Shown one piece after another: positions 8,690 to 16,935 of a stretch of 64,000 nt of DNA; within the stretch, counting starts at the first letter, position 1, and the number at the start of each line of letters is the position of its first letter. Below the pieces are notes generated by a model. The model searched no databases and was not told the origin of the DNA. It saw only the letters and a list, made by a program, of their open reading frames with translations. Both the position numbers and the translations under genes were made by a program. Source of the DNA: Phycisphaeraceae bacterium (GTDB lineage: Bacteria; Planctomycetota; Phycisphaerae; Phycisphaerales; SM1A02); the NCBI GenBank assembly GCA_019636735.1, contig JAHBWY010000005.1:154117-218116 (forward strand), given 5' to 3'.

Positions 8690-9853
8690 TCACTCCGGAT
8701 CCGCGGGCCACGAAAGCCGGTGCCGCGAGTGAATCCGCTGGATGCGCTGCAATTGCCGGGCGAAGCACGAGGCGAAGGCTTCGAGTTCGCGTGAGGCGCT
8801 GCGCCGAATCGGCGTGCTGCTCTGAGCCAGTACGACAAAGACCGCATCGCAGATTCCCTCGTGGCGGCATGGCACGATTACCGCGCCGCGATGCGCCCCA
8901 AGGCCGGGTTCAAGCAGGAGCGTCGCATCGTTCATGAACTGCACGCGCCCGTCGGCGGCGGCCATCGGGCAGACCTCGTCGCCCCAGCGTCGAAGAGCCT
9001 CCTCAACCTCCACACGAGGAAGGTCCGCCCGCGCATAGGCCGCGAGCCCGAAGCGGCAGGAACCCGTCCCAAGGAAGATCGCCGCATTCACAGGGCCGAG
9101 TTCGCCCACGAGGTACTCGATCGACGCGGTGATGAGCTGCTCGGGGTCGAGGTGCTGGCTTGCCATCTCATCGAAGGCGATGCTTCGAATGGTGGCGTCA
9201 TCAGGGCCTCCGACATCGTCGAAGTCGATCGGCGCAAGAGAGTCGGCAGAGTCGGTCTCCGATGGCTCGGAGAGTGACTCTTCACCGGAGGCGGTGGTGG
9301 GTGCATCCTGATCCTGCATGAGCGCGGCGAGCGCTTCGAGATCGGCGTCGCCGTCACCGCGCCGCGCCACGAGGGAGCGACAGAGATTGGTGAGCCGAGT
9401 CACGCGCTCCATGCGACTGCTTGCTTCGCGCGATCGGCGCAGCGCCGCTTGGATGCGCTGGCGGAGTTGCGGCACCGAAAGCGTGCCAACGAGGCAGTCG
9501 CCGATCCCTGCTCGCATGGCGCTGACGATGGTGGCCACCGTCGCTTGCTGAAGTCGGAGCATGCAGAGTGTGGATGGGGAGATCCTCTCGGCGAGTTGAA
9601 CCACTTCATAGACGCGGCCGCCGCAGGCATCGAGATCGAGGAGCGCCACATCAAAGTGGCACTCGAGAAGGTGACGACGGGCCAGATCGATGTCGTCGAG
9701 GCAGGTGCAGATGAGGCCTTCGGATTCGAGGCTCTCGGCGATCAGTCGCATGGTCGCGAGCTCACCGACGAGGAGCACAACACCCGCATCTTGGCGCTTC
9801 CGGCTGCTCGTCGGGGGCTGTCGTTCCATGGAGTCCTCGCGGTCATCGGGCAC
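8690..9853 (-). CDS. Receiver-GAF protein with a degenerate response-regulator domain
   Basis: 387 residues from GTG 9853 (an ATG eight codons later is an alternative). Residues about 25-140 form a CheY-like receiver: VVLLVG, phospho-acceptor Asp in FDVALLDLD. The conserved Lys before beta5/alpha5 is absent: the segment reads VGTLSVPQLRQRI. A low-complexity acidic linker (about 180-225) leads to a GAF-like domain (about 235-370; LITASIEYLVGELGP, then VIVPCRHEG and VFVVLAQ). No output DNA-binding domain. It may work as a phospho-independent sensor or adaptor. It converges with psd at eight bases' distance. Confidence 0.7.
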   Translation of the reverse strand: MPDDREDSMERQPPTSSRKRQDAGVVLLVGELATMRLIAESLESEGLICTCLDDIDLARRHLLECHFDVALLDLDACGGRVYEVVQLAERISPSTLCMLRLQQATVATIVSAMRAGIGDCLVGTLSVPQLRQRIQAALRRSREASSRMERVTRLTNLCRSLVARRGDGDADLEALAALMQDQDAPTTASGEESLSEPSETDSADSLAPIDFDDVGGPDDATIRSIAFDEMASQHLDPEQLITASIEYLVGELGPVNAAIFLGTGSCRFGLAAYARADLPRVEVEEALRRWGDEVCPMAAADGRVQFMNDATLLLEPGLGAHRGAVIVPCRHEGICDAVFVVLAQSSTPIRRSASRELEAFASCFARQLQRIQRIHSRHRLSWPADPE

Positions 9854-9922
9854 CGGGGTCCATGAGTCAAGGGGGGAGAGAGCCCCGCCCCGAGGATTCG
9901 CCGACTGCTCCGCCTGTGCGGT

Positions 9923-10714
9923 CTATCCGCCGGTTCTGCGGGGTTCCGGGGGTTCCGGGGGTTCCGGGGGTTCCGGGGCGGCCCGCGAGGTACGCGCGAG
10001 CTTCTCACGCCACAGCCGAACCGCCTCGGGCTCTCGCGGATAGAGAGGGGCCAGGGCGTCCGCGTCGACATGACAGTCCTCGGCGTGGAACTTCTGGCCC
10101 ACTTCGAGACAGGCCTTGGCGCTCAGGCGCAGCGGCAGGCGCGGCAGCCCGAGGCGCTCCGCCGAAGCGGCGATGGTCGGGGGAAGGTGTTCATCGGCCA
10201 TGAGGGCGGGCCGTTCTCGTGTGCGCTCGATGAGTCGTTCGAACTCCGCCACATCGGCAATGCCTTCATGGGCGATGCGCTCCGTCGGGCCGTCGCGTCG
10301 CACCAGCGAGAGCCACGCGTCACCACCCTTCGAAGCGAGGGCCACGATGACGCCGGTGTCGAGGTCGAGGGCGGCACGGCTCAGCACTGCGGTTCGCACG
10401 GCGACGAGGGCGCTCCGCAGCGCGATCACCTTGCACCCTGTTCCGAGCGCGAGCGCCTTCGCGGTCGCGACGGCCATGCGCAGGCCCGTGAAACCGCCCG
10501 GTCCATGCGAGACGGCCACTGCGGCGAGTTCCGATGGCGCGGCGTCGATTGACCGAAAGGCGCTCTCAATCGCAGGCATGAGCTGATCGCGCGAGTGATC
10601 CGGCGGCCCCACACCGACTTCAACGGCCTCTGAGATCGGCGCACCGATGCGCCCGAGCGCAACGCCACCCTCTCGCTGCGAAACTTCGATGGCCAGAAGG
10701 AGGGAGTGGATCAT
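9923..10714 (-). CDS. tsaB: tRNA threonylcarbamoyladenosine biosynthesis protein TsaB
   Basis: Partner of TsaD in making the universal t6A modification at A37 of ANN-reading tRNAs. 263 residues. The ASKHA fold is recognisable: LLLAIEVSQREGGVAL at the N-terminus, HGPGGFTGLRMAVATAKALA (the family signature) about residues 71-90. The C-terminus is extended by a Glu-Pro-Pro repeat (EPPEPPEPPEP) written by a tandem nine-base repeat at 9941-9978. tsaD is not in the window. No clear -10 element just upstream. Confidence 0.88.
   Translation of the reverse strand: MIHSLLLAIEVSQREGGVALGRIGAPISEAVEVGVGPPDHSRDQLMPAIESAFRSIDAAPSELAAVAVSHGPGGFTGLRMAVATAKALALGTGCKVIALRSALVAVRTAVLSRAALDLDTGVIVALASKGGDAWLSLVRRDGPTERIAHEGIADVAEFERLIERTRERPALMADEHLPPTIAASAERLGLPRLPLRLSAKACLEVGQKFHAEDCHVDADALAPLYPREPEAVRLWREKLARTSRAAPEPPEPPEPPEPRRTGG
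9941..9978. repeat. Nine-base tandem repeat in the 3' end of tsaB
   Basis: Four copies of GGGGTTCCG, in frame with tsaB on the minus strand, where they encode Glu-Pro-Pro units in the last 20 residues. Copy number of such repeats often varies between strains. Confidence 0.8.
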
Positions 10715-10831
10715 GGAAGTCGCTGCATCGCTTCTCTTGGGTTGTCGGCATCACTGCGGCGTGCAAGAGGTCTGTGAGCCGCGCACCCTGCCCTGCCGTC
10801 GTGAACTTGATCGTTCACCGACCCACGGCGC

Positions 10832-11704
10832 TCAGACCCCTCCAAGACTCGCGACCGGCATCGCCTGTTCGAAGCACTGCTCAACGCTCGGCGGCTCCTT
10901 GGCCAAGTCAACCGTGAGCACCATCGCGTGCTCATGGTCGCTGTTGAGAATGAGCAGTTTCGGGTGTGGACTCTCGAGTCCCGTCGCTGCATGGGCATGG
11001 CCGCAGAAGAAGAGCTTCACCCCCCAGCGCTCGGCAAGTCGCTCGATGTCCTCAGGCTTCTGCCCGCGACCCCACACCATCAACCAGGCGCTCCCGCGAT
11101 TGGCAAGATAGTCATCGGGGCCGAGCGATCGCTCGAGCACACCCGGATCAAAGCGCTGCATGCCATGCGGGCCCGGCAGAGAGTGCGAGACAAGCGTCCC
11201 GTGTTCGCAGCGCAGCGCCAGTGGCATGCTCCGCACGAAGCGATCAACGGACTCGGCGACGAGCGCCGCGTCGTCGCCGAAGGCCCACTCGAGCCCGGCG
11301 TCGAAGAGCTCGACATTGTCGCCAGCGCCCTTGGAGACGCTCTGCCGCATCGCCTGCGCCAACTCGTGGTTGGCCAGCACCGGATGTACCTGCCCCGGAT
11401 ACTGCAACACCAGCGCCGCCACCCGGGCCAGGATTCGGTAGCTCAGGTCCACGCCATTCACCAGGCGATCACCGTGAATGAGCTCATGAAGCACGAGGTG
11501 GTGATCGGGCCGGTCGAGATGCGCGTAGTTCCGAATGCGCTCGAAGTGCAGCGGGTTGTCATGGAGGTCGCCCGTGACCACCAGGCGACCGCGTCGCGGA
11601 AGGTGCATGCACGATCCGCGGCGACACTCCGACTCGAGCAGCGCCTCGGCTGCGGTATCGAGGAGCGAAGCTACCTCGACGGGATCAGCGAGATCGGCCG
11701 TCAC
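10832..11704 (-). CDS. Calcineurin-like metallophosphoesterase
   Basis: 290 residues. Metal-ligand motifs of the metallophosphatase superfamily: VVTGDLHDN (GDxHD, about residue 44), LANHEL (NHE, about 112) and FCGHAHAA (GHxH, about 234). Substrate unknown; likely a protein or nucleotide phosphatase in the cytoplasm. Its start overlaps the stop of the DUF1573 gene by four bases, so both are translated from one mRNA. Confidence 0.8.
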   Translation of the reverse strand: MTADLADPVEVASLLDTAAEALLESECRRGSCMHLPRRGRLVVTGDLHDNPLHFERIRNYAHLDRPDHHLVLHELIHGDRLVNGVDLSYRILARVAALVLQYPGQVHPVLANHELAQAMRQSVSKGAGDNVELFDAGLEWAFGDDAALVAESVDRFVRSMPLALRCEHGTLVSHSLPGPHGMQRFDPGVLERSLGPDDYLANRGSAWLMVWGRGQKPEDIERLAERWGVKLFFCGHAHAATGLESPHPKLLILNSDHEHAMVLTVDLAKEPPSVEQCFEQAMPVASLGGV

Positions 11705-12852
11705 TTGCGTTCGCCGCCCGCTGCTGAGCTGTTGTCAGAGGCGCCCGGAGTGCCGCGCACGCTGGCCGTGACGAAGCAGCGTCCGGTCCCCGTGGGCGTG
11801 GTGACTTCGATCGGCACATAGATGCTTCTGCCGTCGGCCTCAGGCGCGAAGGTGATGTTCATGGTGATGACCACCTTGTCACCGCGCGTGTCCGTGTTCA
11901 AGAGCTCCGCCGTGAGGAGAGGTGATCGGCTGGCCACTCGAATGACCTCGCCCCAGTTCATTGGTGCCGGCCCCGACTGTCCGCGAGGCGGGTCGTAGCG
12001 CGAGATCTCGAAGACGGCCGGCATTGTGGTGCCCGCCGCCACAAGACCCGCATTGAAGAGCGACTCCGACCAGAGCCAGCGGCGCCGAGGGGCCGTCGGA
12101 TCGAACTGCAATCCAGTGGCTTCATGGCGCACCTGAACCGGCACGATGGCGCAGTCGGCGCGATCGGTTTCGATCACCCAGTACTGCATGAGTTGATCGG
12201 TCGGCACGCTGGTGAAATCCGCCACCAGTTGATACTCAGCCTGCGGCGACGATGGCGGGGTCGTCGCGCGCCCCTGCGCGTCGGCGAAGACCGGTGCATT
12301 GCCACCCGCGCTCAGAATTCGGAAGGGCTTGCCATCGCGAGCCACCACGCGCGTGGTGGCGCGGAGCCTTCCCTCGCGAATGTCCACAAAGGGCGGATCC
12401 GATTCGATCGGCATCACCACCACCGACTTGATGGTGGCCACGATGCGGCGATCGAAGCCCTCCACGAGGATGAAGATCTGCGCGTCTTTGTCGCCCGGCA
12501 TGCTCGGCGCATCCATCGTGGCATCGAGCGCGATCGCTTCGCCCGGTTGAAGCGTGCGTCCCGCGAGTGCATTGAGCGCGGTGCACTTGCAGCTTGGGCG
12601 GGCGTCGAGAATGGTCTGCGGCGCGTTGGTGATGTTCCGCAGCGTGAACTGCACCGGGTGCTTCGACGAGGCGTCGATGCGACCGAGGTCGATCACCGCG
12701 GGCTCAACGCGGAGCGGCGCCGGCTGCTGCTGCGGAGCGGCCGCAGGTTGACTCGGACGGGGCGCCGGCGGCCTTGGCGCCTGCGGGCGATCCTGAGCGG
12801 AAACGAGGGCAACGACCAGAGTTCCGAGTGAAAGTGCAAGTGAGTTCAACAT
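11701..12852 (-). CDS. Secreted DUF1573 protein
   Basis: 383 residues: signal peptide (LALSLGTLVVALVSA, cleavage about residue 19), a Pro/Ala/Gln-rich linker (about 22-48), then a DUF1573 immunoglobulin-like domain (VEPAVIDLGRID, TLRNITNAPQTI, PSCKCT at about 87-92), which is very common in planctomycetes and usually exported. The remainder (about 150-380) is beta-rich and unassigned. The ATG is ten bases after a TACACT hexamer lying in the 22-base gap to the upstream gene, so it probably has its own promoter. Overlaps the metallophosphatase start by four bases. Confidence 0.75.
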   Translation of the reverse strand: MLNSLALSLGTLVVALVSAQDRPQAPRPPAPRPSQPAAAPQQQPAPLRVEPAVIDLGRIDASSKHPVQFTLRNITNAPQTILDARPSCKCTALNALAGRTLQPGEAIALDATMDAPSMPGDKDAQIFILVEGFDRRIVATIKSVVVMPIESDPPFVDIREGRLRATTRVVARDGKPFRILSAGGNAPVFADAQGRATTPPSSPQAEYQLVADFTSVPTDQLMQYWVIETDRADCAIVPVQVRHEATGLQFDPTAPRRRWLWSESLFNAGLVAAGTTMPAVFEISRYDPPRGQSGPAPMNWGEVIRVASRSPLLTAELLNTDTRGDKVVITMNITFAPEADGRSIYVPIEVTTPTGTGRCFVTASVRGTPGASDNSSAAGGERK

Positions 12853-12862
12853 CGTCGATCCG

Positions 12863-12868
12863 AGTGTA
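12863..12868 (-). promoter_or_regulatory. Predicted -10 element of the DUF1573 gene
   Basis: TACACT on the minus strand ending ten bases before the ATG at 12852, inside a 22-base intergenic gap. Predicts a near-leaderless transcript. Confidence 0.5.
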
Positions 12869-12874
12869 GGAGTG

Positions 12875-13735
12875 TCATGGATTCCGTCGGGGGGGCAGCT
12901 TCCGACCGTTGTCGTAGATCTCGATGACGGGCTGCTTCATGCCCGGCTGCCAGAACTTCCATTCGCCATCTTGCTCGCCGTAGACATAGTGGCCCTCCTT
13001 GTTGAGCGAGCCATCCTGATTCCAGCTTCGCCAGAGGCCGTGCTTCACCAACTTGCCCGTCGTGGGGTGGCGCACCATCATGCAGAGCGCCTTCACCTGA
13101 CCGTTGGGCCATGTTTCGCGCCACTCGCGCGACTCGGTCGAAGGCGACTTGGGAGGATCAGTCGCGCCGGGCTCGCCGGGCGCCGCAGGTGTGGCTGGTG
13201 AAGTCGGACGACTTGCGGGCGCGTTGGTGTCGGTGGGTGTTGCGGGGGCTTGACCACTGGAAGCGGCTGAGCCTGCCGGTGTCGATGGTGATGGTGGAGT
13301 GGAGAGCGATGATGGAGTCGATGGCGTGGCGTCGCTCGCGTTCGAGTCGCGCGCAGGTGCCGCGGGAGGTCGCGCGGGGCTCGAAGGCGCCGATGGTGGC
13401 GATGAGGCGCTCGACTGGTCAGGTGACGGTGCAGGCTGCTTCTCGCAGGCCATCACGCCAGCGAGAAGAGCGAGCGCGACAAGCCAAGACGCGCCTCGGT
13501 TGAACGCGGATCGCGGGCGCGAGGCGAGGGATGCGATCGACGCGGAGCGATCACCTTCTCCAGAGAACGCCTGCGATGCAAATGGCGAGATCGACCCGGA
13601 GTCCGCGCCCGCTTCGTGGCGAGCCTTCGCATAAGGCCAGCACGGGCGGCGCTGGACGGACTCCGGGAGATCGGCATGCCGCGCGGAACCTCGGACTGCT
13701 GCTTCAATCGTCTTCACAGAGGACTCCTCGGTCAT
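12875..13735 (-). CDS. Lipoprotein with MORN/YwqK-like C-terminal repeats
   Basis: 286 residues if the ATG at 13735 is used; the frame remains open further upstream. A hydrophobic segment SWLVALALLAGVMAC, about residues 73-88, looks like a lipoprotein signal, so the true start may be closer to it. A long Ser/Pro/Ala/Thr-rich linker (about 90-195) follows. The C-terminal 75 residues show YwqK/MORN-like repeats: TWPNGQVKALCMM, KHGLWRSWNQDGSLNKEG, YGEQDGEWKFW. Probably an exported, envelope-anchored protein; function unknown. Divergent from and slightly overlapping the MmcB-like gene. Confidence 0.55.
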   Translation of the reverse strand: MTEESSVKTIEAAVRGSARHADLPESVQRRPCWPYAKARHEAGADSGSISPFASQAFSGEGDRSASIASLASRPRSAFNRGASWLVALALLAGVMACEKQPAPSPDQSSASSPPSAPSSPARPPAAPARDSNASDATPSTPSSLSTPPSPSTPAGSAASSGQAPATPTDTNAPASRPTSPATPAAPGEPGATDPPKSPSTESREWRETWPNGQVKALCMMVRHPTTGKLVKHGLWRSWNQDGSLNKEGHYVYGEQDGEWKFWQPGMKQPVIEIYDNGRKLPPRRNP

Positions 13736-14665
13736 CGGCCGTTCGTCGGCCAACACGATGCTACCGGCACGAACCGCGACGGCTGCCCCGATCCGAGGAC
13801 CTTTGGGCGTCGGCCTAGACTCACGACCGGAGAGGCACTGCTGGAAACGCTCACCCACAGGGAATTGAAGGCTCTTGCCGCGGCCTTTCTCTCGCGCCTC
13901 GGGTGCGTGGTCATCGCGTCCGAGGTGAGCTGTCCCATCCATCGTTTCCGGCTGGATGTCGCCGGATGGACCGAGATGGGTGATGGTCCGTTTGAGCATC
14001 GAGTCTCGCGCGTGAGCCGCGCCACGCTCTGGTCAGGCGCCATGCGAAGCGAGGCGAGTGGCGCGCGCCCGACCGGCGCAGGATCGCCACGCGTGTTCAG
14101 AGCTGCACGCACCATCATCGTCGAGTGCAAGCAGAGCCGAGCCGACTTCCTTCGCGATGGTTCCCAACTTGACCCCCTGCTGCGCGAGCGCGATCGACTG
14201 CGACACCGCAAGATTGAGCTTGAGGAGACGCTGGTCAAGCGGCATGAGCCACAACTGCGCGTGGGCGGCTCGAGTCTCTTTCCGGAGTGCGAGGAGTGGC
14301 GCTTCGAGGAGAGTCGCATGGCGGCGTATCGAAAGGTGCTCGTGGCGCTGCGGCGCGTGGATGGGCTCATTCACGGCGAAACGAAGTTCTGCCTGTTGTC
14401 GCGCTATCGGCTTGCCGATCGGCTGTTCGTGGCCGTGCCTGCGGGGCTCATCTCGGCGCGCGAGCTTCCGAGCGGCTGGGGATTGCTCGAGTGCGGCCGA
14501 CGCCTGCTCCGCCGCGGCGCAGCGGGCGTGAGCGAGCTCGATGATCTGCCCATCAATGAGACGGTGCGGGCGCCTGCGCTCCAGAGTCCCGAGCATCGAC
14601 GCCTTCGTCTGCTTCGCAACATGGCCGTTGCTGCCACGCGTCCGGCGAGTGCGACCACGCGATAA
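13676..14665 (+). CDS. MmcB-like putative endonuclease (PD-(D/E)xK fold)
   Basis: Core resembles the DNA-repair-linked MmcB family: ELKALAAAFLSRLG, then PIHRFRLDVAGW (active-site Asp) and TIIVECKQSRADFLRD (ExK), later LADRLFVAVPAGLI. Those features begin about residue 60. The first 50 residues read from ATG 13676 have no family likeness and lie partly antisense to the lipoprotein gene, so the real start may be a TTG at 13865 or a CTG at 13841 behind GGAGAGG. A helical insertion between the ExK motif and the last strand carries many Arg/Glu. Function is inferred from the fold only. Confidence 0.6.
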   Translation: MPRGTSDCCFNRLHRGLLGHRPFVGQHDATGTNRDGCPDPRTFGRRPRLTTGEALLETLTHRELKALAAAFLSRLGCVVIASEVSCPIHRFRLDVAGWTEMGDGPFEHRVSRVSRATLWSGAMRSEASGARPTGAGSPRVFRAARTIIVECKQSRADFLRDGSQLDPLLRERDRLRHRKIELEETLVKRHEPQLRVGGSSLFPECEEWRFEESRMAAYRKVLVALRRVDGLIHGETKFCLLSRYRLADRLFVAVPAGLISARELPSGWGLLECGRRLLRRGAAGVSELDDLPINETVRAPALQSPEHRRLRLLRNMAVAATRPASATTR

Positions 14666-14746
14666 CGCACGCTCGAGAGCGGCTGCACGGACTCCGCGCC
14701 TTCGATCTGGTCGCTCGACCCGCATCAATGCTCCGAATCAGGCGCC

Positions 14747-14852
14747 CGCGATCTACACTGCTCTTCGTCGCCACTGAACCTTCGACCCCTGAACCAGCGC
14801 AGCTCGCGCTGCCCACCGCGATCTACACTCACTTTCGTCGCGACTGGACCCG
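14747..14852. repeat. Tandem 70-base duplication upstream of tRNA-Arg, each with TACACT
   Basis: CCGCGATCTACACT followed by a near-identical CTTCGTCGCCACTGAACC / CTTTCGTCGCGACTGGACC stretch occurs at about 14747 and again at about 14817, exactly 70 bases apart. Each copy carries a -10-like TACACT (14754-14759 and 14824-14829). The second is 55 bases before the tRNA. Confidence 0.6.
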
Positions 14853-14884
14853 ATCACGGGCGGGTTCAACCCGTTGACGCTGCG

Positions 14885-14959
14885 GCCCGAATAGCTCAGT
14901 TGGAATAGAGCAGCCGCCTTCTAAGCGGCAGGTCGCCGGTTCGAGTCCGGCTTCGGGCG
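14885..14959 (+). tRNA. tRNA-Arg (anticodon TCT)
   Basis: All four stems can be drawn: acceptor GCCCGAA/TTCGGGC with discriminator G, D stem GCTC/GAGC, anticodon stem GCCGC/GCGGC with loop CTTCTAA, T stem GCCGG/CCGGC with loop TTCGAGT. Anticodon TCT at 14920-14922 reads AGA and AGG. CCA is not encoded. Stands alone, with a 70-base duplicated promoter-like segment upstream. Confidence 0.97.
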
Positions 14960-15169
14960 TTTGGGTGCGTGTGGGTGCTCGTTCAATCTGGGCGGATTCT
15001 GCGTGCAGGCCTTTGCGATTCGACTGCGCCGATGCGCGGCCGTGCCGGTGGACGAAGTCGTGTCAAGCATGCCTCCAGCCGTCGGCGTGACGGACCTCCC
15101 GCCAGAGATTGAGTGCCGGCGGGCGCAGTGGTGTCAAGCTTGCCTGCCGTCTTCGATCAGTTGCTTCGA

Positions 15170-16597
15170 TCACTCACCACGATTCAGCGCGCGAATGGTT
15201 GCCGGATCAAACTCGCGTTCCGCGCGGCCGGTGACCGCGGCAGGCCCGTCCGCAAGAAGCGAAAATCCTCCCGCGTAGTCCCACATCGACCAGCCGATGC
15301 CGTGACGCTCAAGTGTGGTGACCACATCACGGAGCCATCGTTCGCGCGACTCTGCCGGGGCGAATCGACGGTAGACACCGAACTCTCCGCAGTAGAGCGG
15401 CACATCGTGCTCCTTCGACCACGCGGCTGCCGTGGCGATGCGTCGATCGATTGCCTCGGCGTTCCATGGACTTGACGCGCCTTCATGCGCCGCAGACCAG
15501 CGGAGAACTTCTCGTCCGCGTGGGGACTCGAGCCCGTCGGCAACCCGTTCCAGTTCCTCTCGCGTCGCCGGGTAAGGCACATCTCGGAGATGGCGCCAGC
15601 CATCGAATCCCCATGTCGCGCCTTGATGGGTGAAGTTGTGCGGATCGTAGAAGTGGAACGAGTAGACGATGTTGCGATCCTGCGTGATCGGCTCGCAGCG
15701 TAGAAGGCCATCGATGCCACCATGCATGTCCCCTGTGCAGATGATGGTGTGCCTCGGCGCCGCGCGACGCACGGTGGCCGCGAGTCGACGCTGACATCGA
15801 TTCCAAGCGGCGGGATCACGAAGCCCGTGCGGCTCGTTGAGGATCTCGAGAACGACGAGGTCCGGATCGGAGTCGGCCAGCGCTTTCGCAAGTGATGCCC
15901 ACAATCGATCCAGTCGCTCGATGGAGGCGTCGTCAATCTGGTTGAACCACTCCGTTCGCGCGGGATGAACATCAATCACCGCCGCAACCTCGCGCGCGGT
16001 GAAGACATCGACGCCTCGACGGAGGGCGGCGAGGCGATCGTCATCGAGGGCCGCGGTGCCGTCCTCATGCAGCGTCGCACCATCCCAGAGCCAGCCCGGT
16101 TCGACAGGCAGTCGAATGTGGCGGAACCCGGCGGCCTTGAGGGCTTCGACATCCTCCGCTCGGATGAACTGCTCCCGCCCGCGGTCGCTGTCATCGTGCG
16201 GAATCCAGAACCAGTGCGACATGTTCACGCCGATGGCCAGCCGCGCGAGTCGCGTGGCGGGCACGGAGAGAAGATCGGTGGGCAGTTCGGCAGGATGCTC
16301 GGTGGACGGAGCGGCGGGCGGTTCGGTGGATCGTGCAGCCACGACGCCCGCCGGTCCAATTGCCGCACCGAACAGCGCCGCGATGGCAGCAAGGCGTGCG
16401 ACCAACGCCTTGAAGCGGGCATGCGTTGGCCACGCCGTGGACAGCACAGCCCGCCCCGGGGCGCAGCGTGCGATCAACGCCGGGATGCCGCGGAGTCTTG
16501 CGACTTGTGTGTGTGCCACGAGGCGTGAGCGTGTCGCCACGCATCGAGTCCTGAATGCCGCGGCTTCAGGTGTCGGCGGCGCTGACGGATTGGTCAT
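15170..16597 (-). CDS. Glycoside hydrolase family 5 (cellulase-like), exported
   Basis: 475 residues from ATG 16597. N-terminal 90 residues carry a hydrophobic stretch (ALVARLAAIAALFGAAIGP, about 65-83) that may be a late signal or membrane anchor. The catalytic TIM barrel follows: GVNMSHWFW, GFRHIRLPVEP, the acid/base Glu in LEILNEPHG (about 257), HFYDPHNFTHQG, and the nucleophile Glu in YCGEFGVYR (about 417). Such enzymes cut beta-1,4-glucans or mannans. The chosen ATG lies eight bases after TACCAT; a GTG 69 bases upstream is possible. Stands alone, facing the tRNA. Confidence 0.85.
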   Translation of the reverse strand: MTNPSAPPTPEAAAFRTRCVATRSRLVAHTQVARLRGIPALIARCAPGRAVLSTAWPTHARFKALVARLAAIAALFGAAIGPAGVVAARSTEPPAAPSTEHPAELPTDLLSVPATRLARLAIGVNMSHWFWIPHDDSDRGREQFIRAEDVEALKAAGFRHIRLPVEPGWLWDGATLHEDGTAALDDDRLAALRRGVDVFTAREVAAVIDVHPARTEWFNQIDDASIERLDRLWASLAKALADSDPDLVVLEILNEPHGLRDPAAWNRCQRRLAATVRRAAPRHTIICTGDMHGGIDGLLRCEPITQDRNIVYSFHFYDPHNFTHQGATWGFDGWRHLRDVPYPATREELERVADGLESPRGREVLRWSAAHEGASSPWNAEAIDRRIATAAAWSKEHDVPLYCGEFGVYRRFAPAESRERWLRDVVTTLERHGIGWSMWDYAGGFSLLADGPAAVTGRAEREFDPATIRALNRGE

Positions 16598-16935
16598 GAT
16601 CATCAATGGTACGGCCGTGCGCACGCGGACTTTCCGATGGGATGTCCCTGACGAGGTCGAAGTCACGGTCGGGGTTGAGGTTGCGGTTGAGGTCGAGCGT
16701 CATGCTCCAGGGAGCCGCGGCCGCTCACGGGGTGCGAGATCAAATGGCCCTGAGCGGAAGAGGGCTTGAGATCTGCTCCCCTGTGCCCACCGCGTTCGAT
16801 GGCCCGCGAAAGTAGCCCTGACGAAAAAGCGGATGCTTGGGCCGACCTCACGAGTCGCGGCGGTAGATTCGCCCGCTGGCTCGAATGAGCCGTCGCGTGG
16901 CGGCTGCGAGCCAACTCAACTTCCGGGGGTGTTCC
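16598..16935. other. Intergenic region with a hexamer repeat
   Basis: Divergent promoter region between the GH5 gene and the secreted cluster. Contains TACCAT at 16606-16611 (minus strand) and four tandem GGTTGA-like hexamers at 16673-16696. No gene seen. Confidence 0.5.
16606..16611 (-). promoter_or_regulatory. Predicted -10 element of the GH5 gene
   Basis: TACCAT on the minus strand, eight bases before ATG 16597. It favours that ATG over the one at 16603, which is only two bases away. Confidence 0.4.
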
